Of a stretch of DNA of 48,203 nt, positions 26,920 through 35,376 are shown in pieces. Source of the stretch: Clostridia bacterium (GTDB lineage: Bacteria > Bacillota > Clostridia > TANB77 > CAG-508); contig CAAEVK010000013.1 in the NCBI GenBank assembly GCA_900759475.1, positions 1 to 48,203 of the forward strand. The letters run 5' to 3'. Made by a program: the position numbers and the translations under genes. The first letter of the stretch is position 1. Every line of letters begins with the position of its first letter. The notes under the pieces are model-generated. The model saw only the letters and a program-made list of their open reading frames with translations. It did not search any database and had not been told where the DNA came from.

Positions 26920-27509
26920 TTTTGACTATCTCCTGTCTTATTTTTATTACTCATCCTTTTGTTTGAATTTTTTTCCTCAATAGCATCCTTATCTTCTGTT
27001 GGTTCTTCTACTATTGTTTTTTTCTCTTTTTTTACAATTTCTTTTACATCACTTATATTTCTTTGATTATCGCTTTGTATTTTTGCCACTAATATTGTTG
27101 CTTTACTTACATAGTATATTGCAAAAGCTAGTGGAATTAGCATATATAGTTTAATAAATGTATCTCCTTGGTAAAAATACACATACTGCATAAATAAAGT
27201 TGTTAAGGCTACAAGCAATGTTTCTATTCCATATATGGCAAGTTCTCCATTGTTCTCTTTATAAGCTTTTTCAAATAATACAATTGCAACAATTACCAAG
27301 CACATACTAAATACCTTAATATCTACAGCAAAAACCTCTTTTGTAATATTATAATACCCTAGATTAATAAAAATAAAATATAATACAATAATAATTCCTA
27401 ATGTTACGTTTTTAAAAACAACTTGATTGATTTTTTCTTTTACTTCTTTAGGAATTTTTTTCTTTTCTTTTATTTCTTCCACAATTTTATCTGTTTCTTG
27501 TTTTCTCAT
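26916..27509 (-). CDS. Membrane protein of unknown function
   Basis: 197 aa. A basic, Lys/Glu-rich N terminus (residues 1-28) is followed by four predicted helices (about 32-50, 58-78, 88-110, 117-137) and a charged, low-complexity cytoplasmic tail (about 150-197). No recognised domain. It lies between rsmE and yicC, all minus strand and nearly abutting, so it is probably part of one operon. Confidence 0.75.
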   Translation of the reverse strand: MRKQETDKIVEEIKEKKKIPKEVKEKINQVVFKNVTLGIIIVLYFIFINLGYYNITKEVFAVDIKVFSMCLVIVAIVLFEKAYKENNGELAIYGIETLLVALTTLFMQYVYFYQGDTFIKLYMLIPLAFAIYYVSKATILVAKIQSDNQRNISDVKEIVKKEKKTIVEEPTEDKDAIEEKNSNKRMSNKNKTGDSQK

Positions 27510-27530
27510 TTTTGCCTCCTACAAAATCTT

Positions 27531-28271
27531 TTAATTTTCCATTTCATACATAATAATGCTTGCTAGCGCAATTGGAGCTGTTTCTGTTCTTAAAATTCTT
27601 TTCCCTAGTGTCACACATTTTACGTTATTTTTTATTAATATTTCAATTTCCTTTGGTGTAATTCCACCTTCTGGTCCAATAATACATGCTATTTTGTAAT
27701 TTGTTTTAAGCATTTTCTTTAAATTTTCTAATTCTTTTTTTAATGTATTTTGTTTTTCTTCTTCATAAGCAACTATTACTATATCATAATCTCGTAATAA
27801 TTCCAACACATTTTTTAGATTAACAATATCATTTACTTTTGGAATACATGTTCTTTTACTCTGTTCTGCTGCAGATTTTGCAATTTTTTGCCATCTTTCT
27901 ACTTTCTTTTTTGCAGTTGAATTGTCTAATTTTACGATACATCTTTCCATTTCTAATGGTGTAATTTCATTGGCTCCTAACTCTATTGTTTTTTGAATAA
28001 TTAATTCCATTTTATCTGCTTTTGGTAGTCCTTGTATTATATGAAGATGTATTCTATCCTCTTCTTCCTCTGTTAAAACATTGGTTAGGCTACAGTAAAT
28101 TTCCTCTGCCGTCATATTTGTTATTTTTGCATTATACACTTTTCCAGCTATTACAACTTCTAATTCATCTCCTATTTTGTAACGCAAAACATTTTGAATA
28201 TGTTTTACATCTTCTCCAACAATTGTTATTTCCTTTTCTCCTTGTAGTTTTTCTAGAAATATCCTTTGCAT
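27531..28271 (-). CDS. rsmE: 16S rRNA (uracil-1498-N3)-methyltransferase RsmE
   Basis: SPOUT-fold methyltransferase, 246 aa. The knot region shows CIIGPEGGITPKEIE and LGKRILRTETAPI; the N terminus has a PUA-like segment (MQRIFLEK). It modifies U1498 of 16S rRNA. It is divergent from the tsaE block. Confidence 0.95.
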   Translation of the reverse strand: MQRIFLEKLQGEKEITIVGEDVKHIQNVLRYKIGDELEVVIAGKVYNAKITNMTAEEIYCSLTNVLTEEEEDRIHLHIIQGLPKADKMELIIQKTIELGANEITPLEMERCIVKLDNSTAKKKVERWQKIAKSAAEQSKRTCIPKVNDIVNLKNVLELLRDYDIVIVAYEEEKQNTLKKELENLKKMLKTNYKIACIIGPEGGITPKEIEILIKNNVKCVTLGKRILRTETAPIALASIIMYEMEN

Positions 28272-28300
28272 ATTAGCTCCTTTTTTTCCTATATAATAAT

Positions 28301-28340
28301 GTTAAGTTTCCTTGGGCTGTGCCGTTTGCAAATCAAACGT
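28301..28340. repeat. Dispersed intergenic repeat, copy 1
   Basis: A 40-base stretch (starting GTTAAGTTTCCTTGGGCTGT) is about 85% identical by eye to 32929-32968. Both contain a short palindrome ending the repeat (GTTTGCAAATCAAAC here). It lies in the rsmE-tsaE divergent region. Confidence 0.7.
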
Positions 28341-28490
28341 GTATATCTCTTTTCTTATAGGTAAAATCATGTTTATTTTTGTATTATATCTTGTTTTATC
28401 TTTTTTTTCAAATATTTTTGCTATTTTTATTTACAAAAAAGTGTAACTAATATAAAATAAGAAAAGAAAAATATGTTTTTAGGAGTTTGC

Positions 28491-28952
28491 ATGAAACAAT
28501 TTGTATCAAATTCTGAAAAAGAAACTATTTGTTTTGCTAAAAAACTAGCTAGTAAATTAAGTATAGGGGATATTATTATTCTTTCTGGCGATTTGGGCTC
28601 TGGCAAAACAAAATTTACAGAAGGAATTCTAACTTATTTTGGATTAGAAAATGAAATTTCTAGTCCTACTTTTACGATTATAAATGAATATCATACAGAT
28701 AGATTTCCTATTTATCACTTTGATGTGTACCGTTTAAGTGATATTGATGAATTTTACGCAATTGGCGGAGAAGAATATTTTTCAAAAGGAATTTGTATTA
28801 TTGAATGGGGAGAATTGATTGAAGATATTATCCCTTCTGATTACATTAAAATTACATTTTCTAAAAATTTAGAAAATAGTAATTGTAGAATTTTAGATAT
28901 ATTTACAACTAATAATAAACTTAATTCTTTAGTAGAGGAGGTTTGTAATTGA
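28491..28952 (+). CDS. tsaE: tRNA t6A biosynthesis ATPase TsaE
   Basis: ATPase that drives the TsaBDE complex making threonylcarbamoyl-adenosine at position 37 of ANN-decoding tRNAs. 153 aa, with Walker A SGDLGSGKT, SPTFTIINEY and FDVYRL, and WGE in IIEWGEL. I start at 28491 because TTAGGAG precedes it; an upstream in-frame ATG (28473) overlaps that SD. It is the first gene of the plus-strand block tsaE-tsaB-rimI. Confidence 0.95.
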   Translation: MKQFVSNSEKETICFAKKLASKLSIGDIIILSGDLGSGKTKFTEGILTYFGLENEISSPTFTIINEYHTDRFPIYHFDVYRLSDIDEFYAIGGEEYFSKGICIIEWGELIEDIIPSDYIKITFSKNLENSNCRILDIFTTNNKLNSLVEEVCN

Positions 28953-29615
28953 TACAATTAGCTATTGACACTTCTAGCGATATATGTTCTGTTGCTCTTG
29001 TAGAAAATGCAAATTTATTAAAGGAGCTTTCTATTACAGATAATAAAACACATTCAGAAAACTTAATGCCTCTTATTGATCGACTTTTTCAAACAACCAA
29101 TTTAGATTTAAAGAATGTTAACTTTGTTTCTTGTTCAATTGGCCCACGGTTCTTTTACTGGAATTCGAATTGGAATTGCTACAACAAAAGCTTTTTGTAT
29201 GGTAAACCAATTACCTGCTATTGGAGTTACTTCTTTAGAAACATTAGCTTATTCTGTAAAGCCTTCTGGAGACATTGTTTCTTTAATTGATGCTAAAAAC
29301 GATAATGTATATTGTGGAATATTTGATAATAAATATCATTTACTACAAGATTATGTAGCAGACCATATTGATGCTATTATTTCTAATTTGCAAAAACATA
29401 AAAATATTTGTTTTGTTGGTAATGGTGCTTTACTTCATCGTCAAAAATTAGAAACAGCTATTCCTAATTCTACATTTTCTATCTATCATCAACAGTCTGC
29501 ATTTTGTCTTGCTCAATGTGCTTATCAAAAATATATTCAGCAAGACACTCTAACAGCAGATACTTTGCTACCACTTTACTTAAGAAAATCTCAAGCAGAA
29601 AGAATGAAAGGATAA
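28949..29615 (+). CDS. tsaB: tRNA t6A biosynthesis protein TsaB, with +1 frameshift at CGG
   Basis: ASKHA-fold partner of TsaD (t6A37 synthesis). TTG start at 28949 overlaps the tsaE stop, with AGGAGG seven to eight bases before it. Begins QLAIDTSSDICSVALVE. The family hallmark GPGSFTGIR is split: the zero frame reads GGC CCA CGG TTC and runs out of homology. Skipping the C at 29147 gives GP-GSFTGIRIGIATTKAF and continues to 29615 with LPAIGVTSLETLA and YLRKSQAER, as in TsaB. The product is about 222 aa. TsaB is normally essential, and the shift falls inside the most conserved motif, so random decay is unlikely. Confidence 0.92.
29147..29150 (+). other. Predicted +1 recoding site CGG-T in tsaB
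   Basis: CCA CGG T: reading C|GGT rebuilds the GPGSFTG motif of TsaB exactly. Confidence 0.92.
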
Positions 29616-29620
29616 CTAAT

Positions 29621-30062
29621 ATGATTTTTCAAATTACACCAATGACAAAAAATGATTTAGAAGCAATAAAAGATGTTCTTACAATTGATTTTGACGATTT
29701 TTGGAACTATACAACGTTACTAGCAGAACTCAAAAACCCAAATTCTAGTTGTTTTGTTTGCAAATTTAGTCATTCTATTGTTCGGTTTTGCAAGTTTATG
29801 GAGAGCAGTAGACGATATTCATATTACTAATATTGTTGTAAAAAAAGATTTAAGACAAATGGGTATAGGCTCTTTATTATTGGAAAAACTGATAGAAATA
29901 GCTAAAACAGAAAATGCGCATTCTATTACTTTAGAAGTTAATGCTAAAAATGCAGCAGCTTACCAGCTTTATTTGAAATATCATTTTAAAATAGCTGGTT
30001 TACGAAAGAAGTATTATCATTCTACAGATGATGCCATTATTATGACATTGATATTGGAATAA
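29621..30062 (+). CDS. rimI: RimI-like GNAT acetyltransferase, with +1 frameshift at CGG
   Basis: GNAT acetyltransferase of the RimI (ribosomal S18 N-terminal acetylation) type, about 146 aa. SD AAAGGATAA precedes ATG 29621. The first 54 codons (through SIV) are in the zero frame; GTT CGG TTT then leads to a non-homologous end. Skipping the C at 29783 gives IV-GFASLWRAVDDIHI, then the acetyl-CoA motif RQMGIGSLLLEKLI and LEVNAKNAAAYQLY, the standard GNAT pattern. It follows tsaB by five bases, the second consecutive gene to require the same kind of shift. Confidence 0.9.
29783..29786 (+). other. Predicted +1 recoding site CGG-T in rimI
   Basis: GTT CGG T: reading C|GGT joins SIV to GFASLW, a conserved GNAT strand. 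Confidence 0.88.
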
Positions 30063-30089
30063 ATTTATTTTAGGAGGAAAACCAAAGAT

Positions 30090-32481
30090 ATGAAAAAAAC
30101 ATATGAATTAATGCCAAAAGATTTAAAGGATATTTGCAATCCAGACATTTTTAAATTTGATACTACTGCTGAATTAAATGATAATAACTTAGTCTATGGA
30201 CAAGACAGAGGAATTAAAGCTTTAGAATTTGGATTAAGTGTAGATGTAAAAGGATACAACTTGTACCTTGAAGGACCAACTGGTGTTGGAAAAACAATGT
30301 ATACCAAACATTATCTCAACTCCCTTGCAAAAACTAAAAAAACTCCACCTGATTGGTGTTATATTTACAACTTCGAAAATTCAAATGAACCAATTGCAGT
30401 ATCACTTCCAGCTGGACAAGGTAAAGTGTTTGAAGAAACAATGAATACTTTTATTAAAGATATTCGTATTGATTTAAAAAGAACTTTTAGTAATGAGGAT
30501 TTTGAAAAAGAAAAAGCATTAATTAAGCAAGAATTCGAAGAAAAAAGAAACGTTCTTTTAGAAAAACTAAATAAAAAGTCAATGCAACATGGCTTCCAAG
30601 TAAAAACTGCTCAAAATGGAATTTATATGATGCCTATTTTAAATGGTTCTACTATTGAAGAAGAAGAATTTGAAAAATTAGATGAAGCTACTAAAAAAGA
30701 GTTTGAAGATAAGTCTGCCATTGTACAAGAACAAATATTTGCAGCAATTGGTGAAATTAAAGCAATTGAAAAAGCTGCTGATAAAAAAATTGAAGAATGG
30801 CAATCTAATATTGCTCTTCTTACAATTAATGTTCATATTAATGCCATAAAAAACAATTATAAAAGAAACAAAAAAATTAATCACTTTTTGGATGCCATAA
30901 AAAAAGATATCTTAAAAAACTTGAATTTATTTATTGAAGATGAAAAAGTTACTCCTCAAAATGCTGGTCCAAGAGTTGAGCCTGTTAAACCTTGGCAAAA
31001 TTATAGAGTAAATTTATTTATTGATAATAGTAATTTGGAAGGCGCTCCTGTTATTATGGATTCTAACTATTCTTATAGCAATATATTTGGTAGATTAGAA
31101 TATGAAAATCAATTTGGTATGTTAAAAACAGACTATACTATGTTAAAACCAGGATTACTTCATAAAGCAAATGGTGGATATATTTTATTCCAAGCTAAAG
31201 ACTTACTTCAAAATCAAATTTGCTATGAATCTCTAAAAAAAGCAATTATGATTAAAGAACTTGGTATTGATAATAGTATGGAACAACGTACTTCTATGGT
31301 AATGATTTCTTTAAAGCCAGAACCAATTCCACTAAATTTAAAAGTTTTAATTATTGGTAGTTCAGAAATTTACCATAGCCTGCTTTCTTTTGACCCAGAC
31401 TTTAGAAAACTTTTTAAGATTAAAGTAGAATTTGAAGACGATGCTCCAAAAACAGAAGAAAATATTATAAAATTATCAAAATTTGTGTATAGTTTTTGTG
31501 AAAAGGAAAACATTTTGCATTTAGATAAAGAGGCTATGGCAAAAGTAGTTGAGTTTTCTTCTAAATTAGCAGATGATAAGCAAAAACTATCTACTAAATT
31601 TAATGACATTGGAGAAATTGTTGGAGAAGCTGCTACTTGGGCAAAATTGGCAAAAGAAAAAATTGTTACAAAAGAATATGTTCAAAAAGCATTAGATGAA
31701 CGAGTTGACCGTGTAAAAAAATATGATCAAAAATATTTAGAAATGATTAAAAAAGAAACTCTTTTAATTAGTACAGATGGCTCTGAAATTGGTCAAATTA
31801 ATGGTCTTACCATTATGACAATTGGAGATTATTCTTTTGGAAAACCATCTAAAATTACAGCTAATACTTATATGGGAAAAAGTGGTATTATTAATATTGA
31901 ACGTGAAGTAGAATTATCCGGGTCTTCTCATTCAAAAGGTGTTCTTATTTTAAATGGCTATATTGGCGAATTATTTGCTCAAAATTTTCCATTGTCTCTT
32001 ACTGCTAGTATTTGTTTTGAGCAACTTTATGGAAGTGTAGATGGAGATAGTGCCTCTAGTACAGAAGCCTATGCCCTACTTTCTAGCCTTGCAGATATTC
32101 CAATTAACCAGTCTATTGCTGTAACAGGTTCTATTAACCAAAAAGGTGAAATCCAACCAATTGGTGGTGTTAATGAAAAGATAGAGGGATTTTATCAAAT
32201 TTGTAAAGCAAGAGGCTTAAATGGCTCACATGGTGTTATTATTCCAAGGCAAAATGTTCGTAACTTGCACTTACCTGATGAAATTATTTCTTCTGTAAAA
32301 GAAGGAAAGTTCCATATATATGCTATTACCTCTGTTGAAGAAGGAATTGAAATATTAACTGGTGTCCCTGCTGGTAAAAAAGGAAAGGATGGTACTTTCC
32401 CCGCTGGTACTATTAATTATTTGGCTTATGAAAAGTTAAAAAAATATGCAAATCGGAAACAAACAGTTAGGTATCAAATAA
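30090..32481 (+). CDS. LonB-like AAA+ ATP-dependent protease, with +1 frameshift at CGG near the C terminus
   Basis: About 797 aa. A Walker A motif is near the N terminus (GPTGVGKT, about residue 67), a long insertion with coiled-coil character spans about 130-300, and the second Walker region lies in the middle. The C-terminal Lon-type protease domain has the catalytic Ser in GDSASSTEA and the Lys in GGVNEKIEG. This is the Lon-related family without a Lon N-terminal domain. Near the end the zero frame reads AAT CGG AAA CAA and finishes in an unconvincing tail at 32489. Skipping the C at 32454 gives KKYAN-GNKQLGIK and a stop at 32479-32481. The second tail is the more natural, though conservation here is weaker than at other sites. 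Confidence 0.85.
32454..32457 (+). other. Predicted +1 recoding site CGG-A at the 3' end of the lonB-like gene
   Basis: AAT CGG A: reading C|GGA gives the tail GNKQLGIK and a nearby stop. Both frames end within 12 codons, so the sequence effect on the protein is small. Confidence 0.65.
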
Positions 32482-32534
32482 TAACATAATTTTTATTTTT
32501 CTAGTTACAGAATAACTAACTGATATTATTCTAT

Positions 32535-32563
32535 TTTACAATTTTTTTATTTCGTGCTATAAT
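32535..32563 (+). promoter_or_regulatory. Extended -10 promoter of the 79-aa gene
   Basis: TTTACA, 17-base spacer, TGCTATAAT. The block ATTTTTTTATTTCGT...GCTATAATA is nearly the same as at the 40777 gene. Confidence 0.7.
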
Positions 32564-32606
32564 AATATTAATGTAGTAATCACTACAAATCTAAAAGGAG
32601 ATATTA

Positions 32607-32846
32607 ATGGAAATGGAAAAAAAGAAATTCGATAAGCATGGGAATATGTATTATGTTTACTCGTATGACCATTGTACTTCTGTTTTAGAGCCTAAACCAC
32701 CGGTGATTCCTAACTCATATCGTTCATTGCAATGTTGCATCGAAGATATGAAAAAAAGATTTACTTCGACACAGATTATTGACGATTTGCACGAAGTTAT
32801 GGGCTGGTCTTATGAAGAGATTCAGCATAGGACTGGCTTGATTTAG
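32607..32846 (+). CDS. Small cassette protein of unknown function
   Basis: 79 aa, richer in G+C than its neighbours. It starts MEMEKKKFDKHG, with aromatic-rich middle (MYYVYSYDH) and a C-terminal helix-turn-like stretch (IIDDLHEVMGWSYEEIQ). SD AAAAGGAGATATTA. It has its own promoter, a strong terminator, and the 3' tail TTGTGTAGGAA shared with 42669 onward. No family recognised. Confidence 0.7.
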   Translation: MEMEKKKFDKHGNMYYVYSYDHCTSVLEPKPPVIPNSYRSLQCCIEDMKKRFTSTQIIDDLHEVMGWSYEEIQHRTGLI

Positions 32847-32855
32847 TATCTCCAA

Positions 32856-32888
32856 AAATGCCATCGGTAATCCCGATGGCATTTTTTT
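32856..32888 (+). terminator. Terminator of the 79-aa gene
   Basis: Stem ATGCCATCGGG-type with CCCGATGGCAT, followed by seven T's. Confidence 0.9.
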
Positions 32889-32898
32889 ATTGTGTAGG

Positions 32899-32924
32899 AA
32901 AAATCTGCGATTTTTCCGGAACAA
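32899..32924 (+). repeat. Dispersed repeat with an AAAATC-TGC-GATTTT palindrome, copy 1
   Basis: 26 bases ending CCGGAACAA are repeated in inverse orientation at 37234-37260 with one mismatch. Confidence 0.7.
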
Positions 32925-32928
32925 CAAG

Positions 32929-32968
32929 GTTAAGTTTCCTTGAGCTGTGCGGTTTGCGAAGCAAACCT
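32929..32968. repeat. Dispersed intergenic repeat, copy 2
   Basis: About 85% identical over 40 bases to 28301-28340; ends in the palindrome GTTTGCGAAGCAAAC. It lies after rplS, where it may form part of the operon's 3' end. Confidence 0.7.
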
Positions 32969-32992
32969 GTACACGTGGCTAAGCCACTTTTC

Positions 32993-33520
32993 TTATTCTT
33001 CTTTTTTATCTTCAACATTTTCTACTGTTTCTTCTTTTACTATATCTACTGTTTCTTCTACAACTGGATTTTGTGTTTCTACTGAGGGTGCTTCTTCTGG
33101 AGCTACTGCTTCTTCTACAGTTTCTGGCACTTCCAATACATCTTCTTTTACTGTAACCATATTCGTTTCAATTCTTGCTCCTACTTTTTCCTTTGTTTTA
33201 GCAGCTTTACCTACTCTATCTCTTAAATAGAATAATTTTGCTCTTCTTGCTTTTCCTACCCTTACAACCTCAATCTTTTCTATTGTTGGTGAATGTAGTA
33301 AAAATGTTTTTTCCACTCCTACACCATATGAAATTCTTCTTACTGTAAATGTAGAGTTAACTCCTCCATTTTGCTTTTTAATAATAATTCCTTCAAATAC
33401 TTGTATTCTTTCTCTGTTTCCTTCTTTTACTCTTACATGAACTTTAACCGTATTTCCAACTCTCAATTCTGGAACTTTATTTTTTAATTGTTCATGCTCG
33501 ATTGACTTAATAATGTCCAT
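32993..33520 (-). CDS. rplS: Ribosomal protein L19 with a long acidic C-terminal tail
   Basis: Large-subunit protein near the 30S-50S interface. The usual L19 body is residues 1-115 (GNTVKVHVRVKEGNRERIQVFEG, quoted in part; TVRRISYGVGVEK; RRAKLFYLRDR). It is followed by about 60 extra residues, rich in Glu, Val, Thr and Pro. The start lies inside trmD, overlapping its last 37 bases in another frame. Last gene of the ylxM-ffh-rpsP-KH-rimM-trmD-rplS operon. Confidence 0.95.
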   Translation of the reverse strand: MDIIKSIEHEQLKNKVPELRVGNTVKVHVRVKEGNRERIQVFEGIIIKKQNGGVNSTFTVRRISYGVGVEKTFLLHSPTIEKIEVVRVGKARRAKLFYLRDRVGKAAKTKEKVGARIETNMVTVKEDVLEVPETVEEAVAPEEAPSVETQNPVVEETVDIVKEETVENVEDKKEE

Positions 33521-34248
33521 TTGAAATTTTCCTCCTTTTCTATTTCTTTTAAGATTTTCTTATCATTTTCAGATAATGTTCTATTTTCTATTAAATCCGG
33601 TCTCTTTTTTATTGTGTTCTTCAGAGACTCTTTTCTTCTCCATTTATTGATATTTTCGTGATGTCCAGAAAGTAAAACCTCTGGTACTCTTTTTCCGAAG
33701 AATGTTTCTGGTCTAGTATATTGTGGATATTCTAATAAACCTTCTGTAAAAGATTCCTCTTGGATTGATTCCTTATTTAAAGCTCCATCTACATATCTAC
33801 TAACAGAATCTATTAGCACCATTGCTGGTATTTCTCCCCCTGTCAATACATAATCTCCAATAGAAATTTCTTCATCCACAATTTTTTCAATTACTCTTTG
33901 GTCAATTCCTTCATAATGACCACATAAAAGAATTAAGTGTTCTTGTTGACTTAGATTTACTACTTTTTCTTGTGTTAGAACACTCCCTTGTGGCGATAAG
34001 TATATTACCTTTGCCTTTTTTCTATTAGGAATAGAGCAATATGCATCATACACAACATTTGGCATTATTACCATTCCGGCGCCTCCACCATATGGTGTAT
34101 CATCTACCTTTTGATGAGTGTCTTTTGAAAAATCCCTTATATTAATTACATTCAATTCTATTTTTCCACTTTTTATTGCTCTACCAATAATACTTTGCTT
34201 TAACGGTTCAAACATTTCTGGAAATAGGGATAATACATCAAATTTCAT
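33484..34248 (-). CDS. trmD: tRNA (guanine-37-N1)-methyltransferase TrmD
   Basis: SPOUT methyltransferase that forms m1G37 and prevents +1 frameshifting at proline and other codons. 254 aa with LLCGHYEGIDQRV and GDYVLTGGEIPA, and a C-terminal LLSGHHENINKWR. The start overlaps the rimM +1-frame stop (ATGA), so complete rimM translation requires the shift to reach this coupled start. Confidence 0.96.
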   Translation of the reverse strand: MKFDVLSLFPEMFEPLKQSIIGRAIKSGKIELNVINIRDFSKDTHQKVDDTPYGGGAGMVIMPNVVYDAYCSIPNRKKAKVIYLSPQGSVLTQEKVVNLSQQEHLILLCGHYEGIDQRVIEKIVDEEISIGDYVLTGGEIPAMVLIDSVSRYVDGALNKESIQEESFTEGLLEYPQYTRPETFFGKRVPEVLLSGHHENINKWRRKESLKNTIKKRPDLIENRTLSENDKKILKEIEKEENFKWTLLSQSSMNN

Positions 34249-34755
34249 TTTTCTAACCCTTCAATTAAATTAACAATTATTCTTTTATTTTTTATATCAA
34301 TTTTTTTAATAACAGACTCAATTGCTGGTAAAAGAATTTGCTTTCCTAATTTATTTTTTACAACATACACATCATTACTACCTGTTGGAAAAATATCGTC
34401 TACTTTTCCTAAAAATTCCTCTTGACCGTGTATATACATCTAACCCCAATAAATCTACAATAAAATATGAATTTTCTGGTAATTTTATAGCATCTTTTCG
34501 ATGAATTTTTAAATAACAATTTTTTAGTTTTTCTGCCATTTCTATGGTAAGTATTTCTTTAAACTTTAGTAAAACTAAATTTTTACTATATTTTACCTCT
34601 TCAATTGTTACCTTAGTTAGCTGTTTCTTTTGTTCTATAAAAACAGTTTTTAAATCCTCAAACCTTGTAATATTGTCTGTATATGGAACCACTTTTACAA
34701 ATCCTTTTATTCCATATGTATTTACTATTTGACCAATTTCTAAATATTCTTCCAA
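34245..34755 (-). CDS. rimM: 16S rRNA processing protein RimM, with +1 frameshift at CGG
   Basis: Ribosome maturation factor for the 30S head; about 169 aa. The N-terminal domain (IGQIVNTYGIKGFVKVVPYT) is in the zero frame down to DVYT. Then ACA CGG TCA leads to a short non-homologous tail. Skipping the C at 34428 gives YT-GQEEFLGKVDDIFPTGSNDVYVV, with the C-terminal PRC-barrel and LLPAIESVI, ending at the ATGA overlap with trmD. The shift falls between the two domains. Operon position is canonical. Confidence 0.92.
34425..34428 (-). other. Predicted +1 recoding site CGG-T in rimM
   Basis: ACA CGG T: reading C|GGT joins the two RimM domains (DVYT-GQEEFLGK). Confidence 0.9.
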
Positions 34756-34766
34756 ATATCTTCACC

Positions 34767-34997
34767 TTAACCAATAAATTCTATGGTAACTCTTTTTTGT
34801 TCTTTTGCAGCAATTGCCTTTACTACTGTTCTAATTGCTTTGGCAACTCTACCTTCTTTACCAATTACCTTTCCCATATCAGTTTCTGCTACTTTTACTT
34901 CAAGTATAATAGATTTTTCTCCTTCTACTTCGTTAATAGAAACAGCTTCTTGATTTGTTACTAGGTTTTTAATAATTGTTTCTAAAAGTTCTTTCAT
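34767..34997 (-). CDS. khpA: KH-domain RNA-binding protein (YlqC/KhpA)
   Basis: 76 aa with the KH core (MGKVIGKEGRVAKAIRTVV, i.e. G-K-E-G loop). KhpA-type proteins bind RNA, often with KhpB, and influence cell division. Between rpsP and rimM, as in other Firmicutes. Confidence 0.94.
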   Translation of the reverse strand: MKELLETIIKNLVTNQEAVSINEVEGEKSIILEVKVAETDMGKVIGKEGRVAKAIRTVVKAIAAKEQKRVTIEFIG

Positions 34998-35019
34998 TTG
35001 CTTTTTTCCTCCTTAAATA

Positions 35020-35253
35020 CTATTTTGTCTTTTCAATTAAAGCTTTTACTGTGTCTGTTGGTTTTGCACCATTTTTTATCCATTTTTCAAACTTTTGGCT
35101 GTCTACTTTTACTTCTGCTGGATTTTTCATTGGATCATATGTTCCAATTTGTTCAATAATTTTACCATCTCTTGGGCTTCTTGAATCAGCAACAACAATG
35201 TGATAGAAAGGAGCTCCTTTTGCACCAAATCTTTGTAATCTTATTTTTACCAT
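35020..35253 (-). CDS. rpsP: Ribosomal protein S16
   Basis: 77 aa beginning MVKIRLQRFGAKGAPFYHIV, with the typical PRDGKIIEQIGTYDP. Small-subunit assembly protein. Preceded by AGGAGG. Confidence 0.97.
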   Translation of the reverse strand: MVKIRLQRFGAKGAPFYHIVVADSRSPRDGKIIEQIGTYDPMKNPAEVKVDSQKFEKWIKNGAKPTDTVKALIEKTK

Positions 35254-35376
35254 TTTGTTTCACCTCCTAAAAATTTGAGATGCTAGAATTTAGAATTTGA
35301 AATTTATTAAAAACATTGTAGTCCTTTTTCCATTTCTAAACATCAGTTAATATATTTTTTAAATTTAATAACAACT

